This document shows positions 20,818 through 32,921 of a stretch of 64,000 nucleotides of DNA, in pieces (positions within the stretch are counted from its first letter, which is position 1; the number at the start of each line of letters is the position of its first letter). The DNA comes from Hawksworthiomyces lignivorus. Lineage: Eukaryota; Ascomycota; Sordariomycetes; Ophiostomatales; Ophiostomataceae. The DNA lies in the NCBI GenBank assembly GCA_002917075.1, contig NTMA01000008.1:310001-374000 (forward strand), written 5' to 3'. The notes under the pieces were generated by a model. The model searched no databases and was not told where the DNA came from. It saw only the letters and a program-made list of their open reading frames with translations. A program made the position numbers and the translations under genes.

Positions 20818-21879
20818 ATGGCCGTTGCAATTCCGCCGACGTCGCTGGCCGCCCTCCGCGCCGAGGACGGCGTCATCTCCGTCGGAGAGCGGCCCACGCC
20901 CGTCCCCAAGGGCACGCAGGTCCTAGTCAAGGTCAGCTACTCGGGCGTCTGCGCGACCGACGTGCATATTGCGCGCGGCCAGAACCTGTTCCTGCGACCC
21001 AAGGTGGCCGTGGGCGGCCACGAGGGCACCGGCGTGATCGCCAGCCTGGGCCCGGACGTTGACGGCAGCGAGTGGCACGTGGGTGACCGCATCGCCGTGC
21101 GGTGGATGCACATGATCTGCGGCACCTGCGAGTCGTGCACGACGGGCCGCGAGAACCTGTGCGACAACCGCCTGCTGGCCGGCAAGGACGTCGAGGGCAC
21201 CTTTGCCCAGTACGCCATCGCCGACACCGCCTACGCCCAGCACCTGCCCGACGACGTCGGCGACGCCGACGCCGCCCCCATCTTGTGCGCCGGCGTCACC
21301 GTCTACAAGGGCCTCAAGATCGCCGACCTGCCCAAGGGCAGCTGGGTCGCCATCGCCGGCGCCGGCGGCGGCCTCGGCCACCTCGCCGTCCAGTACGCCC
21401 GCGCCATGGGCCTGCGCGTCGTCGCCATCGACGTCAACAAGAAGGACCTCTGCCTGTCGCTCGGCGCCGAGGTCTACGTCGACCTGCTGCAGCCTGGCGA
21501 CGAGGGCGGCGCCGTCGCCGCCGTCATCAAGGCCACCGACGGCCGCGGCGCCCACGGCGCCCTCATCTGCGCCTCCTCCGGCCAGGCCTACGCCGACGCC
21601 GTCAAGTACCTCCGCAAGTCCGGCGTCCTCATCTGCATCGGCATCCCCCTGAAGCTCACAAGCATCCCGCTCAAGCCCGAGGACTTTGTCGGCCGCGGCC
21701 TGCGCGTCCAGGGCACCGCCACCGGCGACCGCACCGACACGGCCGAGGCGCTCGCGTATGTGGCAAGGGGCGAGGTCAAGCCGCACTTGGAAGAGAGAAA
21801 GCTCGAGGACCTGGAGAACATTTTCCAAGAGATTGAGCGTGGAACCTTGAATGGAAGGGCGGTTATCAAGATGCCTTAG
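20818..21879 (+). CDS. Zinc-dependent alcohol dehydrogenase (MDR family)
   Basis: NAD-linked oxidation of a primary alcohol, or the reverse, 353 residues, one exon, strong C/G third-base bias. ATG 20818 (MAVAIPPTSL) is chosen because it fits the family N-terminus and follows the pyrimidine tract. Catalytic zinc ligands are Cys45 (SGVCATD), His68 (GGHEG) and Cys157 (ILCAGVT). Structural zinc ligands are Cys101, Cys104, Cys107 and Cys115. The Rossmann loop is GAGGGLG (181-187). The length and pattern match yeast/fungal tetrameric ADHs. Divergence from the ALDH supports a two-step alcohol to aldehyde to acid path. The exact substrate is not known. Confidence 0.94.
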   Translation: MAVAIPPTSLAALRAEDGVISVGERPTPVPKGTQVLVKVSYSGVCATDVHIARGQNLFLRPKVAVGGHEGTGVIASLGPDVDGSEWHVGDRIAVRWMHMICGTCESCTTGRENLCDNRLLAGKDVEGTFAQYAIADTAYAQHLPDDVGDADAAPILCAGVTVYKGLKIADLPKGSWVAIAGAGGGLGHLAVQYARAMGLRVVAIDVNKKDLCLSLGAEVYVDLLQPGDEGGAVAAVIKATDGRGAHGALICASSGQAYADAVKYLRKSGVLICIGIPLKLTSIPLKPEDFVGRGLRVQGTATGDRTDTAEALAYVARGEVKPHLEERKLEDLENIFQEIERGTLNGRAVIKMP

Positions 21880-22277
21880 ACAAGAGCTGAGACAGAGAGG
21901 CTTAAGTCATGATGCGATTCTACTTTATATTTTGACGTCTTATTTCTTCGTCAAATGACGCCGGTGTGAAGCTTTAGGACAACAATCAATTAAAAAATTG
22001 AAATGAAATGAAAACAAGACACTACAAGAAAAAGAAAAGTCATTGACACGCAGTCAGAATATTTTAAATCTGACAAAGCACGCTATGGGAAAATTAAGTA
22101 GATATTGATAAGAATCAACCCTATATAAGGTATAAGAGAGAGAGGTATAAAAAAAAAAAAAACATAAATACATGATCTTTCATTAACAATGCCATTCCCA
22201 TCACATACCCAGTCTATATGCAGACAGTCTAAAATTCATTTATGAGAAACCCGAATCCGGTACACCGCAAGAGACAC
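21880..22277. other. Convergent 3' region
   Basis: AT-rich region between the ends of the ADH and CAP genes, with an A tract near 22149-22161. No gene was seen. Confidence 0.55.
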
Positions 22278-22989
22278 TTAGACAAAGAGGTTGGGCTGGC
22301 CGAGCGGCGGCGCCACGTTCGCGGCGTACTGGTTGGCAATGTTGCCCGGGGCGCGGTAGTTGCAAACCACAAACCAAGACAGCAAGTTCGCGCTGATGGT
22401 GCCAGCAGGGCAGAGCTGTGCGGCGCAGCCGACCTCGTTCGATGCTTTCCAGACCACCTGGGTGAAGTGACCCCAGGCGTCAAAGTTGGTCGTAGGGTTG
22501 GGCTCGCCGTAGTAGGACGTGAGAAACAGCGGCTCCTCGTTGTCATACCACTCGTCGGTGATGGCCCAGGCGACCATGTGGCTGGCGCCGAGGCCTACCA
22601 CGTTGCCAGACGAGGAGTACTCGGCAATGTTCTGGCCGTACCCGCCCGTGATGGCGCCGGGTGTGCTGCAACACAAAAGGCGTTAGCTCTTGTTCCGCGA
22701 AGCTGCGGAGGGCAGCGAGGGGGCGATAGAGGCATAGAGGGAAAGCTTACGTGTTGTGGGCGAAGTGGCAGCTCATGGCCACCTCTGCAGCATACGAGGC
22801 GAGAGTGCTGCTGTAGGCCATTGCCGGCGCGGAGTGGTTGGCCCGGTGGGCATTGTGATGGTACAATGAGGTAGTGGCAAAATCAGTCGGGACAGGCGTC
22901 TGCGTCCAGGTCGGTGCTGCGGCAGGTGCCGGAGCAGCAGCCGCCAAGAGCGAGCTGGCAAGGACAAGTGCGGCAGTGAAGAACTTCAT
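22278..22989 (-). CDS. Secreted CAP-superfamily (SCP/PR-1) protein
   Basis: 208 residues in two exons (22751-22989 and 22278-22665) with an 85-nt intron. A clear signal peptide (MKFFTAALVLASSLLAAAAP) is followed by a short Pro/Ala linker. The CAP core shows HNAHRANHSAPAM, YAAEVAMSCHFAHN, GGYGQNIAEY, the HFTQVVWKAS signature and VVCNYRAPGN. Cysteines are placed for disulfides. Fungal family members bind sterols or lipids or act as secreted effectors (Pry/PR-1). Its partner and role here are not shown. Confidence 0.9.
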
Positions 22990-25840
22990 TGTGGATGTGT
23001 GTGCCTCGTACAAGTATATCTTGCAATTATGTGAGAGAAGAGTATTATGAAGGAAGGCAGAGGGTGTTGCAAATTTTTTGAGCTTGAAGAGACGTTTTTG
23101 AAGCCGGAGAAGAGCTCAGCCCAGTTGTTGCTGTTGATGCCGTGGAGGATGATGTCGAGCGAAAGATGACCAGAACAACGAGGCGAAGACGGCCATCTTA
23201 TACCAATTCCGAGGGGTTGAACAAGCCATGATGATAGCTTCAGCTAGACCACTTCGACCACGCATAAAATTTTTTGTGAATGAAGCTTTTCAAAATGAGC
23301 TTAGCAAAGATCGTGGTGACTTGAGAATGACGTTAAGATCAATACGGCAGAGACATTCTGCCAGACTGTGAGTGGACGAAATCAAAGACGGTATAGAAAT
23401 AGGCATCCGAATCCGTATAAGTCAAATCCAGATAGAGTAAGGTCGCTGACCCTTCAGGTACGCAACCCAGAACCAATATGCACCAGAAGAAGCAGAATGC
23501 TACCAAATAGCCTACCCACAGCCCAATAGAGGAGAATTCAACAACGGCGGGTCCGTCAGGCTAGCCCCTTTTGAATGATATATCTGCGCAGCCACCAGCC
23601 ACTTGGGTCGGGAGTTGTAGCACTAGAAGGACGCTGCACAACGGTCCACCGTATGAGGGTCAGAAGTGAGAAAAATATTGGTCTGAGCCTCTCTTGGATC
23701 TTTCGATCTATTTGCTTTCGGTCCTTTGGGTCATCTTGCGTTCGTGAATCGCAGGCAACACCAGCGTACCAAGACGAACAAGGAGAAAAGATGACTGGCT
23801 GACGCCTGGTATGTCATACTAAGCCTGACAGCTCCAGCTGGGATGGACAGGGGAGAAGCCCGTTTAGGCCCAAAACGTGGGGAAAGGCCTGCATTAGTTC
23901 AGCGCGGCTTGCTTGTTTGCCTCGTCGTTGCTCCCTCGCTAAGGTCCATGTGGACGCATCCTCGTACTCGGATGGAGCTATCGATGAAGACGAAGACAAT
24001 GAGGCCGAGAATCGGCCAAGGAGGCAGCTGTGGCCCTCGTGAGTGCTCATGGAGACAAAATATCGGGCTGACCGAGGCAGAATAAGACAGAAAGCTTTCT
24101 CGAATGGTACAGTAACAGCATACGGTTGGCGCGGCCTGCCCAAGCCGCTCAACAAAGAAGGCATTTAAGGTCGAAGGAGCGGTGAAATTCAATAATCTCT
24201 GTCTCTTTTCGGCTGTCATATTGATATCAGAATTTTACAGAGCCAAACTTCAGTCCTATGCGCGCACTGGTATGCCGCATGTGGTCGGCATTTGCCGGCC
24301 TCTGTCCAGAGCGAACCATTAAGCTAACATGCAGTTAATGCACGCATTCTACACATTTGTCCATTTTTAGACATGTCGTCATAAGTTTTCTTGTAAGATT
24401 TATTTCTATTCAATTTTCTCATGTACGTCTCTCTTTTGAGTTCCCGTGGCAGTGCTTTCAATATTCTTGTTCTCCCACTTGTGTCAATCTTGATGTCATG
24501 ACAGCTGCCGATTGCTTTGCCCTTTTTGGTTCATGTTTGCATTTTCATGTATTGATTTATTTTTACACTTCCCCTTGAGCTTGCTCTATCGTCTTGCCAT
24601 CGCAGCACTTTGCTAAGACTTAAGCGACAGGAACACATATCAGAGTCGTGGATATGTTTTTCCAGACACAGTTCTGAGCACCCTCCACAAAATTGTTTGT
24701 GAATCTCTACCATGTGTGCAATTATCACGATACAGCACTGTCATGCGTGAAGCATAGGTGAAGTTGAGTTGCCTTCGTTATTTTCATTTTCTTCATTTTT
24801 TTCCCTTGCTTTGAACAAATGGGTTTATCCCCTTTTCTGGTTTTGTTTTACCACAACGTTTTCCCGACAACGCCGCCTCTTGCATTCCCTGATTATGTTC
24901 CACGAAGCTGATAAAAACAACTGAATAAGACAGAAATACCTTGTTAAAGCGAGCTCGCTCCCGGACATCGACGCACAAGTACGGAATGTCATCCAAAAGA
25001 ACACAAGACGATGTGGCACCTACGAGAAGGCTACAGTTGGAGCAACCGACCCAGGAGACTGAGGCCCGGCATCTCGTTTTGTGAATTATTGACGTACGTG
25101 GAATTCTTTTTTTTTTTTTTTTTTTTGTAATTATTCACACATCTGTAGGTGACCGACGCATTCGGCGATGTGCTGTATCTCGGGTATCTTCCGACTTGCG
25201 TATTTTTGTCGTGGACGGTTAATATGGCTCATGAACTGCAGTTTTCTCCGCCCCATTGACACTATCTTCTTTTGTAGACTTTATATCTTATGGTTATCAA
25301 TCTGTTTGATTACCTATTTTGATTTCACGATGCTTAAGATTCGATGCAGGACTTCCCGAAGCACCTCTAAAGCCGTCGGTCCCGGCCGACGGTTAGTGGC
25401 GGCCGAGATAACACTAACAAAAGACGCTGCGCACTGCTGCGTATTATCTTACTGCTAGTGTTATGATTGTTAGCGTCCCCTATTTCTAGCACGTAAGCCC
25501 CTCGCTTATCGCTTCGTCGCCCGACGATAGCTACGATACGGAGGATGCTAGCCGCTCAGACAACCAAATCCTTTGTCGGCTGTGTGGTCGTCAACTTTAT
25601 CTCGTGGCCGCTACCGGCAGCTGCCGAGCGCGGGCATCTGCCCATATTCTCGGTATTCTGTAGATTCTGCTGCTTTTGCTCTCTTTGTTGCTCTTTTCGT
25701 TTCTTGTCTCTCTCTTGTACGATCTTTCTGTGTTCTTCAGCAGCTGTGCCTGTTCTTACGCTCGAATTGATTAATGCCCTTGAAAACGCGCCGTAAATTT
25801 GCCCAATCATACTTGCACGTTCATTTCTAAGCTGGAGAAT
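22990..25840. other. 2.85-kb intergenic, no gene seen
   Basis: Upstream of both the CAP gene (minus) and dihydropyrimidinase (plus), so a double promoter region. Contains a T20 tract at about 25107-25126. Frames of up to 116 codons show no signal, domain or splice logic. Confidence 0.5.
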
Positions 25841-27689
25841 ATGCTGGATCTAATCATTCGCAATGGTCGAATTGTAAGCAGCTATTCTGGCGCAGAAGAA
25901 AGCCGTGATGAGAACAGGATGTTGATCTAAACTATTTTTTTACTAAATAGGTCACGGCGGCCGAGATTCTCCCCTTCGGCTTAGAGATCGGCGTCAAAGA
26001 CGGAAAGATTTCTGTCATTGGACAGGGCTTGGAGGCTGGCAGCGCAACCGAGATTGTCGACGCCGAAGGTGCTTACATTACGCCGGGGTAAGACGCATGC
26101 TTCAACCCCTCACGTCAAGAATTTTGGTGGCTTTGGTTCTGCTCTGTCTTTTCCTCCTTCGTATTCGTTGATTTTGTCATTCAATTTATTGTGTGCTCTT
26201 GCTCACAATTCAACAGGGGCGTCGACTCGCACACCCACATCGAGCAGAAGAACTCCCCCACAGGTGACAACTGGGAGACGGGGTCGCGGTCGGCACTGGC
26301 CGGCGGCAACACGACGGTGATTGCCTTTGCTTCCCAGGCCCGCACCGACAAGAGTGTGTGGCCATGCGTGGAGGAGTACCACTCCCTAGCCAAGGGGAAC
26401 GCCTACTGCGACTATGGCTTCCACCTCATCCTGACGAATGCGAGCGAGGAAATCCTGTCGCAAGAGCTGCCGAAGCTGCCCGAGCAGGGCATTACCAGCG
26501 TCAAGCTCTACATGACGTATGATCCCCTGAAGCTGACCGATGGCGACCTCTTCAACGTGATGATGGCTGCGCGGGAGCTGGGCATCACGACCATGGTGCA
26601 CGCCGAGAACCACGACATTGTGCAGCAGATTTCAGCGTAAGTCTCGTAGCGCCTCCAATTTTGGGGCTAGTATGTGCTGTACATTTTTATTTCTGGTCTC
26701 CTCCTAACTTCCACAGGCGCCTGGCAAAGAAGGGCAACCTGCACACCTACTTCCACTCTGTTGCGCGGCCCCAGATCGCCGAAAGCGAGGCGACCTACCG
26801 GGCGATCAGCCTGGCCGAGGTGACGGACGCGCCCATCCTCCTGGTGCACATGTCGGCGCCGACGGCGCTGAAGCACGTGCGCGAGGCGCAGAAGCGGCTG
26901 CTGCCCATCCACGCGGAGACGTGCCCGCACTACCTCTACATGACCAGCGAGAAGCTGCAGTCGGAGCCGCACACGCACGACGGCGTGGGCGGCGCCCGCC
27001 ACATCTGTGCGCCGCCGCTGCGCCACGACCCCCGCGACCTGGAGCAGCTGTGGGAGGAGCTGGCCAACGGCACCTACACGGTGGTGTCGTCGGACCACGC
27101 GCCGTCGCTGTTCGACCACCCCGACGGCAAGAAGCGCGTGCTCGTCACCGACCCCGTGACTGGCCACACGCACGCCGACTTCCGCGGCGTCCCCAACGGC
27201 ATGCCGGGCCTCGAGACGCGCCTGCCGGTGCTCTTCCACCGCTCGTACGACCCCGAGGTCGGCCCGCCAAACGACGAGCTCGTGCGCATCACGCTGCCCC
27301 GCTTCGTCGCCCTGACCTCCACCAACCCGGCGCAGCTATACGGCCTGTCGCACTGCAAGGGCAGCCTGCTGCCCGGCCTGGACGCCGACATTGTCATCTG
27401 GTACCCGGAGAGTGACCCGGCGACGGCGGATCCGGCGCGGTTCACCATCCGCAACAAGGACCTGCACCACTGCATTGACTACACGCCGTTTGAGGGCATG
27501 CAGGTCCGCAACTGGCCGCGCTACGTGTTCCTGCGCGGCAAGAAGGTGTGGGACCGCGACGGCGCCGGTCTGCTGGGCTCTAAGGGCGACGGCGAGTTCC
27601 TGATGCGGAAAAAGTCGCGCATCCTGACAGGCCAGATGGGCCGGACGGTGACGGGTATGACCAGGGGCGAATGGGGTTCATGGATGTAG
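25841..27689 (+). CDS. Dihydropyrimidinase / hydantoinase
   Basis: Opens the ring of dihydrouracil or dihydrothymine (reductive pyrimidine breakdown), or hydantoins. Four exons, 25841-25873, 25951-26087, 26217-26636 and 26717-27689, give 520 residues. The first exon codes only MLDLIIRNGRI. Metal ligands are His62 and His64 in DSHTHIE, the carboxylated Lys153 in SVKLYMTY, and His in MVHAENHD and CAPPLRHD. The SSDHAP motif carries the catalytic Asp. GSLLPGLDADIVIW near the end is the usual second beta-domain strand. Length fits the family (about 500-540). A dihydroorotase of the same amidohydrolase fold lies 17 kb away and acts in synthesis instead. Confidence 0.94.
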
Positions 27690-28431
27690 TTTGAGCGATA
27701 GCTTATTGCATATAAATAATTATCTACGTCTAAGAATCTTCGCAACGTGAAATTCTCAGCCATCTGTGCTACAGTCTAGATTAATAATTTCCGAAAACCG
27801 AGTCTCCGGACGTGGCTATCAATTCAAAAGGCCCAGAGGAGGCATCATTTGAGATTGTTTCCGAGAGAAAGCGTATGATCTGGATAAATAAGAAGAGCTT
27901 GTACAAGTTAAATAGCTCAACAATGCAGAGTGAGAGGATAGTTGCCGACAGCATGAGCCGCTTTCGATTGCGCAAGGCAAAGCTTTATCCGTCTCCATCA
28001 TTTTCTATCTCTTTTCCTTAACAGTTCACTTAAGTCTCCACATGCAATCTATTATTTAGCCATCAACAAACACTTTCTCGTCAAGCTTGGGGCCTTGTCA
28101 AGAAACAAAGGAATTGCGGACAAGTGTCTTGCACGGAATTGTATTTTCATAACTCAAAAGGGGTAAAATGTACCGGTAGTATGCTTCTTTAGATAGCAAT
28201 CTCTTACCGTTCATAATGAAATGAGGACCGTTCCATAATGAGAATACAATGGATTAAAAAGAAAGGCAAACCCTGGGCATGGGATAGAGAAAGCTGCCGT
28301 TTGCTCTCTGTTTAAATATGACGAAGTCCATATGAGTGACTTCAGTTCCTACGAGTACGTCTCTGGTAACAAGAAGACAGCCAGTCTTTCTTACACGATA
28401 ATAGGTGTTGAAATATCATTGTCGTCGAAAT
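27690..28431. other. Intergenic, beta-xylosidase promoter side
   Basis: Between two plus-strand genes, AT-rich. No gene was seen. Confidence 0.5.
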
Positions 28432-31182
28432 ATGTCTGTCTCCTTCCGGCAGACGGCGGCAGTGGCGGCTGCTGCTGCTGCTTCACTCCTAGCGGCCGCC
28501 GTCCCTACGGTTCAGGCGACCATGACGTTTCCCGACTGCGTCAATGGTCCGCTGACCAACAACACTGTCTGTGATCCGCATGCGGAACCGGCTGCACGCG
28601 CTGCGGCTCTGGTCAAGGCTATGACTCTGGACGAGAAATTGGTGAATCTGGTAAAGTACGAGATCATCTCTTGAGGACAATTTCTCGGCCTTCACACTCT
28701 ATCCCTATCTAACGCACCCAAAGCACCAGCCCCGGCGCCCCCCGCATCGGCCTGCCGGCCTATGAGTGGTGGAGCGAGGCGCTGCACGGCGTGGCAGGGT
28801 CGCCGGGTGTGAGCTTCAACCGGACGGGCACGGGCATGAACGGCGACGGGCCGGCGCCCGAGTTCGCGTACGCGACGTCCTTTGCGAGCCCGATCACGCT
28901 GTCGGCAGCGTTCGACGACGAGCTGGTGGAGCGCGTCGCGACGATCATCAGCACGGAGGCGCGCGCGTTCAGCAACGCGGGGCACGCCGGCCTGGACTTT
29001 TGGACGCCCAACATCAACCCATACAAGGATCCGCGGTGGGGCCGCGGAGCAGAGACGCCCGGCGAGGACCCGTTCCGCATCAAAGGGTACGTGCGGGCGC
29101 TGCTGCGCGGGCTGGAGGGGCCCTACAGCCGAGCAGCGGCTGAGGGGCGGCGCAACGGCACGCACGGTACGACGGGCAGCGGGCCTGGGGGCCGTGGCGG
29201 CGGTGGCGAAGGCGGCAACCAGACACACGAGGTGTCGCCGATCCGCAGGGTGGTGGCGACGTGCAAGCACTACGCGGCGTACGACCTAGAGCGGTGGAAC
29301 GGCACTGTGCGCTACGGGTTCGACGCGCTGGTGTCGCTGCAGGACCTGTCCGAGTTCTACCTGCCGGCGTTCCAGCAGTGCGCGCGGGACTCGCGCGTGG
29401 GCTCCATCATGTGCTCGTACAACGCGGTCAACGGCACGCCGGCGTGCGCCAACACCTACCTCATGAACGATATCCTGCGCGAGCACTGGGGCTGGACGGA
29501 GGACCACCAGTACATCACGAGTGACTGCAACGCTATCTTAGGTGAGTGCTTCTTTTTCGTCAATGCCACATTTTCTTCTTTTTTCAGCTACCACTAACTG
29601 ATGGCCTTTTTCAATTTTTTTTCTTTGGCCAGACTTTGACCACGAGCACAAATTCAGCAAGGACGGCGCCCACGCGGCGGCGGCGGCGTACGGCGCAGGC
29701 ACGGACACGGTGTGCGAGGTGCCGAGCTACGAGGGCACGGACGTCAAGGGGGCGTACAACCAGTCGCTGCTGGCGGAGGCGGTGATCGACCAGGCGCTGG
29801 CGCGGCTGTACGAGGGCCTGGTGCGCGTGGGCTACTTTGACCCGGCGAGCGCGTCGCCGTACCGCAGCCTGGGCTGGCAGGACGTGGGCACGCCGGCGGC
29901 GCGGGCGCTGGCGCGCGAGTCGGCGGCCGACGGGTTGGTGCTCAAGAAGAACGCGGGCGGGGCGCTACCGCTGCAGCTGGCGGGCCGCCGCGTGGCGCTC
30001 ATCGGCCACTGGGCGGACGGCACGCGCCAGATGCTGGGCGGCTACAGCGGGTTGCCGCCGTACTACCACAACGCGGTGGCGGCGGCGCGCGCGCGCAACC
30101 TGACGTACACGGCGTACGGCGGAGCGGATGGGGCGCCCGTGGATCCGCCGGCAACGGCGACGGACACGTGGACGGCGCCTGCGCTGGCGGCGGCACGCGA
30201 CGCCGACGTGGTGCTCTACTTTGGCGGCACGGACCTGTCGGTGGCGGCCGAGGACAAGGACCGCAACAGCATCGCGTGGCCGCCGGCGCAGCTCGCCCTG
30301 GTGACCGCGCTGGCCGCGCTGGGAAAGCCCACCGTGGTGGTGCAGCTGGGCGACCAGACCGACGACACGCCGCTGCTGCATAACGCCAACGTCAGTGCGA
30401 TCCTGTGGGCCGGCTACCCGGGCCAGGACGGCGGCGCCGCCGTGCTCGACGCGCTGACCGGCGTGCACCCGCCCGCCGGCCGCCTGCCCGTCACCCAGTA
30501 CCCGGCAAACTACACGCAGGCCGTGCCCATGACCGACATGGCGCTGCGGCCGGGCCCCGGCAATCCGGGCCGCACCTACCGCTGGTACAAGAGCGCGGTG
30601 CTGCCGTTCGGCCACGGCCTCCACTACGCCAACTTCTCGGCCGTCTTTTCTTCTTCGTCATCGTCGCCGCCGCACTCGCGGTTCAACAGCACGCGGCGCC
30701 GCACCCTCGTCGCCAACGCCACCTACGCCATCACCGACCTCGTGGGCCCGGCCGACCGCAACAGCACCGGCGTGTCCCCCGGCGCCTGCCGCGCCCGCCA
30801 CCGCGACCTGTGCCACTTTGCCAACGTCGAGATCCAGGTCGCCAACTCGGGCGGCCCCGCCAACGTCACGTCGGACTTTGTGGCCCTCGTCTTCCTCTCC
30901 GGCGAGTACGGCCCCGCGCCCTACCCCGAGAAGACGCTGGCGGCGTACCGGCGGCTGCGCGATCTGGTGCCACCCGCCGGCAGCAGCGCGTCGCCGACGC
31001 CCCAGACGGCATGGCTGCCGCTCTCGCTCGGCAACCTGGCGCGCACAGATGCCAACGGGAATCTGGTGCTGTATCCTGGCAAGTACACGCTGCTGCTGGA
31101 CGTGCCCACCCAGAGCACACTCTCCTTCTCGCTGACGGGCGAGCCAGTCGTGCTGGACGAGTTCCCGCAGCCGAAGAAGTAA
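28432..31182 (+). CDS. Secreted GH3 exo-1,4-beta-xylosidase
   Basis: Releases xylose from xylo-oligosaccharides outside the cell. Three exons, 28432-28655, 28724-29541 and 29633-31182, give 863 residues. Signal peptide: basic start, then an Ala-rich core ending near VQA. Conserved blocks are NTSPGAPRIGLPAYEWW (made by splicing intron 1), GLDFWTPNINPYKDPRWGRG, ETPGEDP, CKHYAAYD and the nucleophile Asp342 in ITSDCNAI. The C-terminal GH3 and Fn3-like parts follow. Two low-complexity inserts are unusual: a Gly/Asn-rich stretch (nt about 29130-29230) and a Ser run (nt about 30645-30670). Many NxS/T sites suggest glycosylation. The xylosidase rather than glucosidase call rests on overall motif style. 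Confidence 0.92.
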
Positions 31183-31813
31183 GGGATGCAAAAGGGTAGC
31201 AAGTCGGCGATAAAGGGGATGGAAAAAGAAAAACTATAAAAAGAGAGACAGAGGAATTTAAATCCAGAGGAAGAAGAGAACTAAAAGAGAGAAAAATAAG
31301 GAACAAAAAAGACGACTAGCATGAACAACACTGCTACCGAGTACCCTATACTGTGAACGGGAGCTGTAAGTGTACGCTATACTCTGTAGATATCACTCTA
31401 AAAATAAGACGAGCAGGGCATCCTGACTTTTATTACCCGGTAACCAATCAGGGGCACCACTTTTGTCAGATGGCCGTCTCCCCTGCCGCCTTTTGCTACA
31501 CCATCTTCTCCTTTCTGTGGGGAGCTCCCTGGAGCTTTGAAACGCTGCCCAGCCAGGCAGCCCGCCGGACAAGATGGGGGTAGACTCCACGGACGTAAGA
31601 TGTCTTTCTCCGCATCATACCATTTTCTGCTTTGCAAATACCCAACGGGATCTCGCCATTTCTTCTGTTGGCTTGTGATTGCTTAGCTCTGCAGTAGTTG
31701 AGCCTGTAGTCTGCAGGTTGCTGTTCTTATCTAGAGTGTAAAAGTGCTTTATTGCTTTCAGTATTTCTTCCATTTTGGCCTTTTCTTTTTCTTTTTCTTC
31801 TTTCTCTTCCAAA
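31183..31813. other. Intergenic, no gene seen
   Basis: 3' end of the xylosidase gene, purine-rich to about 31310, then the promoter of the hemerythrin-like gene with T/C-rich tracts at 31755-31812. Confidence 0.5.
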
Positions 31814-32921
31814 ATGCATTCCCCAATCTTTCGGCTAGTATCTTTTCTCTTCATCTGCTTGTTCATCATGGCCGCTGCAGCTTCACGTCCTTGGGCCGAC
31901 ACGCCCTTGGCCCTCATCCACACGCCTCAGTTTGAAACGAAGAAGGTAGGGCGTTTATGACTGTCTTCATTTCTCTTCTCTTTCTGTTTTTCCATCTCAA
32001 TGGTTTTCTCCTTGTCTTCGCCTACATTTTCTTTGTACTGTGTTCTCACACTTGACAGACTGATATCTTCACGACGGGTGCTACGCACATGTGCCTGCTG
32101 CACAACGCCATCTTCCGCAGCTACAACTCCATCTACAACCAGGCGGCCCACGTTTCTGATGCCGACAAGGCCGACTTTATCGGCTACTGCCTCACTTGGT
32201 TCAAGTTTGTCAAGTCGCATCACGATGACGAGGAAGGCGTGCTCTTCCCCCAGGTGGAGACACTGCTGGACGACAAAACCATCTGGGCCAAGACGCACGA
32301 AGAGCATGGTGAGCTAGCTTTGTCCCCCCCCTCCTAGCTCCCCAATACTTCTTATTCCTCCATTCTTCTCTTTCTGGAACCTTTTCTCATCGATCTACCT
32401 GTTCTTCAGAGGCATTCCTCCCTGGCCTGACCGAATTCCACGACTACCTGGCCGGCCTCTCATCGCCTGTCGAGTTCTCCGGCGCGAAGCTGCTGGAGAT
32501 CATGGCCAAGTTCGAGAAGCCCTTTGAAGACCACTTCCGCTCCGAGATTGCGACCATCGCAGCCCTCGCCGACCATGCCAAGGCCCCGGCCCAGGGCACC
32601 CCAGAGGAAGCCTCCGCGTCCGCCATGTTCAAGGCCTGGGGCAAGAGCACCGTCAGCAAGGCCGGCACCTTGGACGTCGTCCCCTTCTTCCTGGTCAACC
32701 TAGACCGCTCCAACAGCTTCGAAGACGGCACCTGGGCCAACTGGCCGCCCATGCCGGCGCCGATCCGCTGGGGCCTGATCAACCTGGCGGGCTGGTGGCA
32801 CAGCAACTGGTGGCGGTTTGCCAGCTGCGACGCTACGGGACAGCCGCAGACATTGTGGGCCCTGCGCGCAGGCGGCGATTCTGAGGCCAAGCCGGCAGCG
32901 GAAGGAAGAGAGGAACTGTAA
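31814..32921 (+). CDS. Hemerythrin/HHE cation-binding domain protein
   Basis: Three exons, 31814-31945, 32059-32308 and 32410-32921, 297 residues from the first ATG. An HHE four-helix di-iron type domain is seen: THMCLLHNAIF, KFVKSHHDDEEGVLFPQ and HEEHEAFLPGLTEFHDYL supply the His and Glu ligands. The first 18 residues (MHSPIFRLVSFLFICLFI) are hydrophobic. The second in-frame ATG at 31868 (MAAAASRPWADTP) would give a soluble protein and agrees better with how such fungal proteins usually begin. The C-terminal part is Trp-rich (PIRWGLINLAGWWHSNWWRF). The role is unknown; oxygen, iron or stress sensing is known for relatives. Confidence 0.85.

Noticed and set aside
20923..21828. Long minus-strand frame opposite the ADH gene
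   Set aside because: Same GC-bias effect; the sense ADH has all zinc ligands.
25107..25126. T20 tract considered as the poly(A) trace of a retroelement
   Set aside because: No target-site duplication or element sequence beside it.
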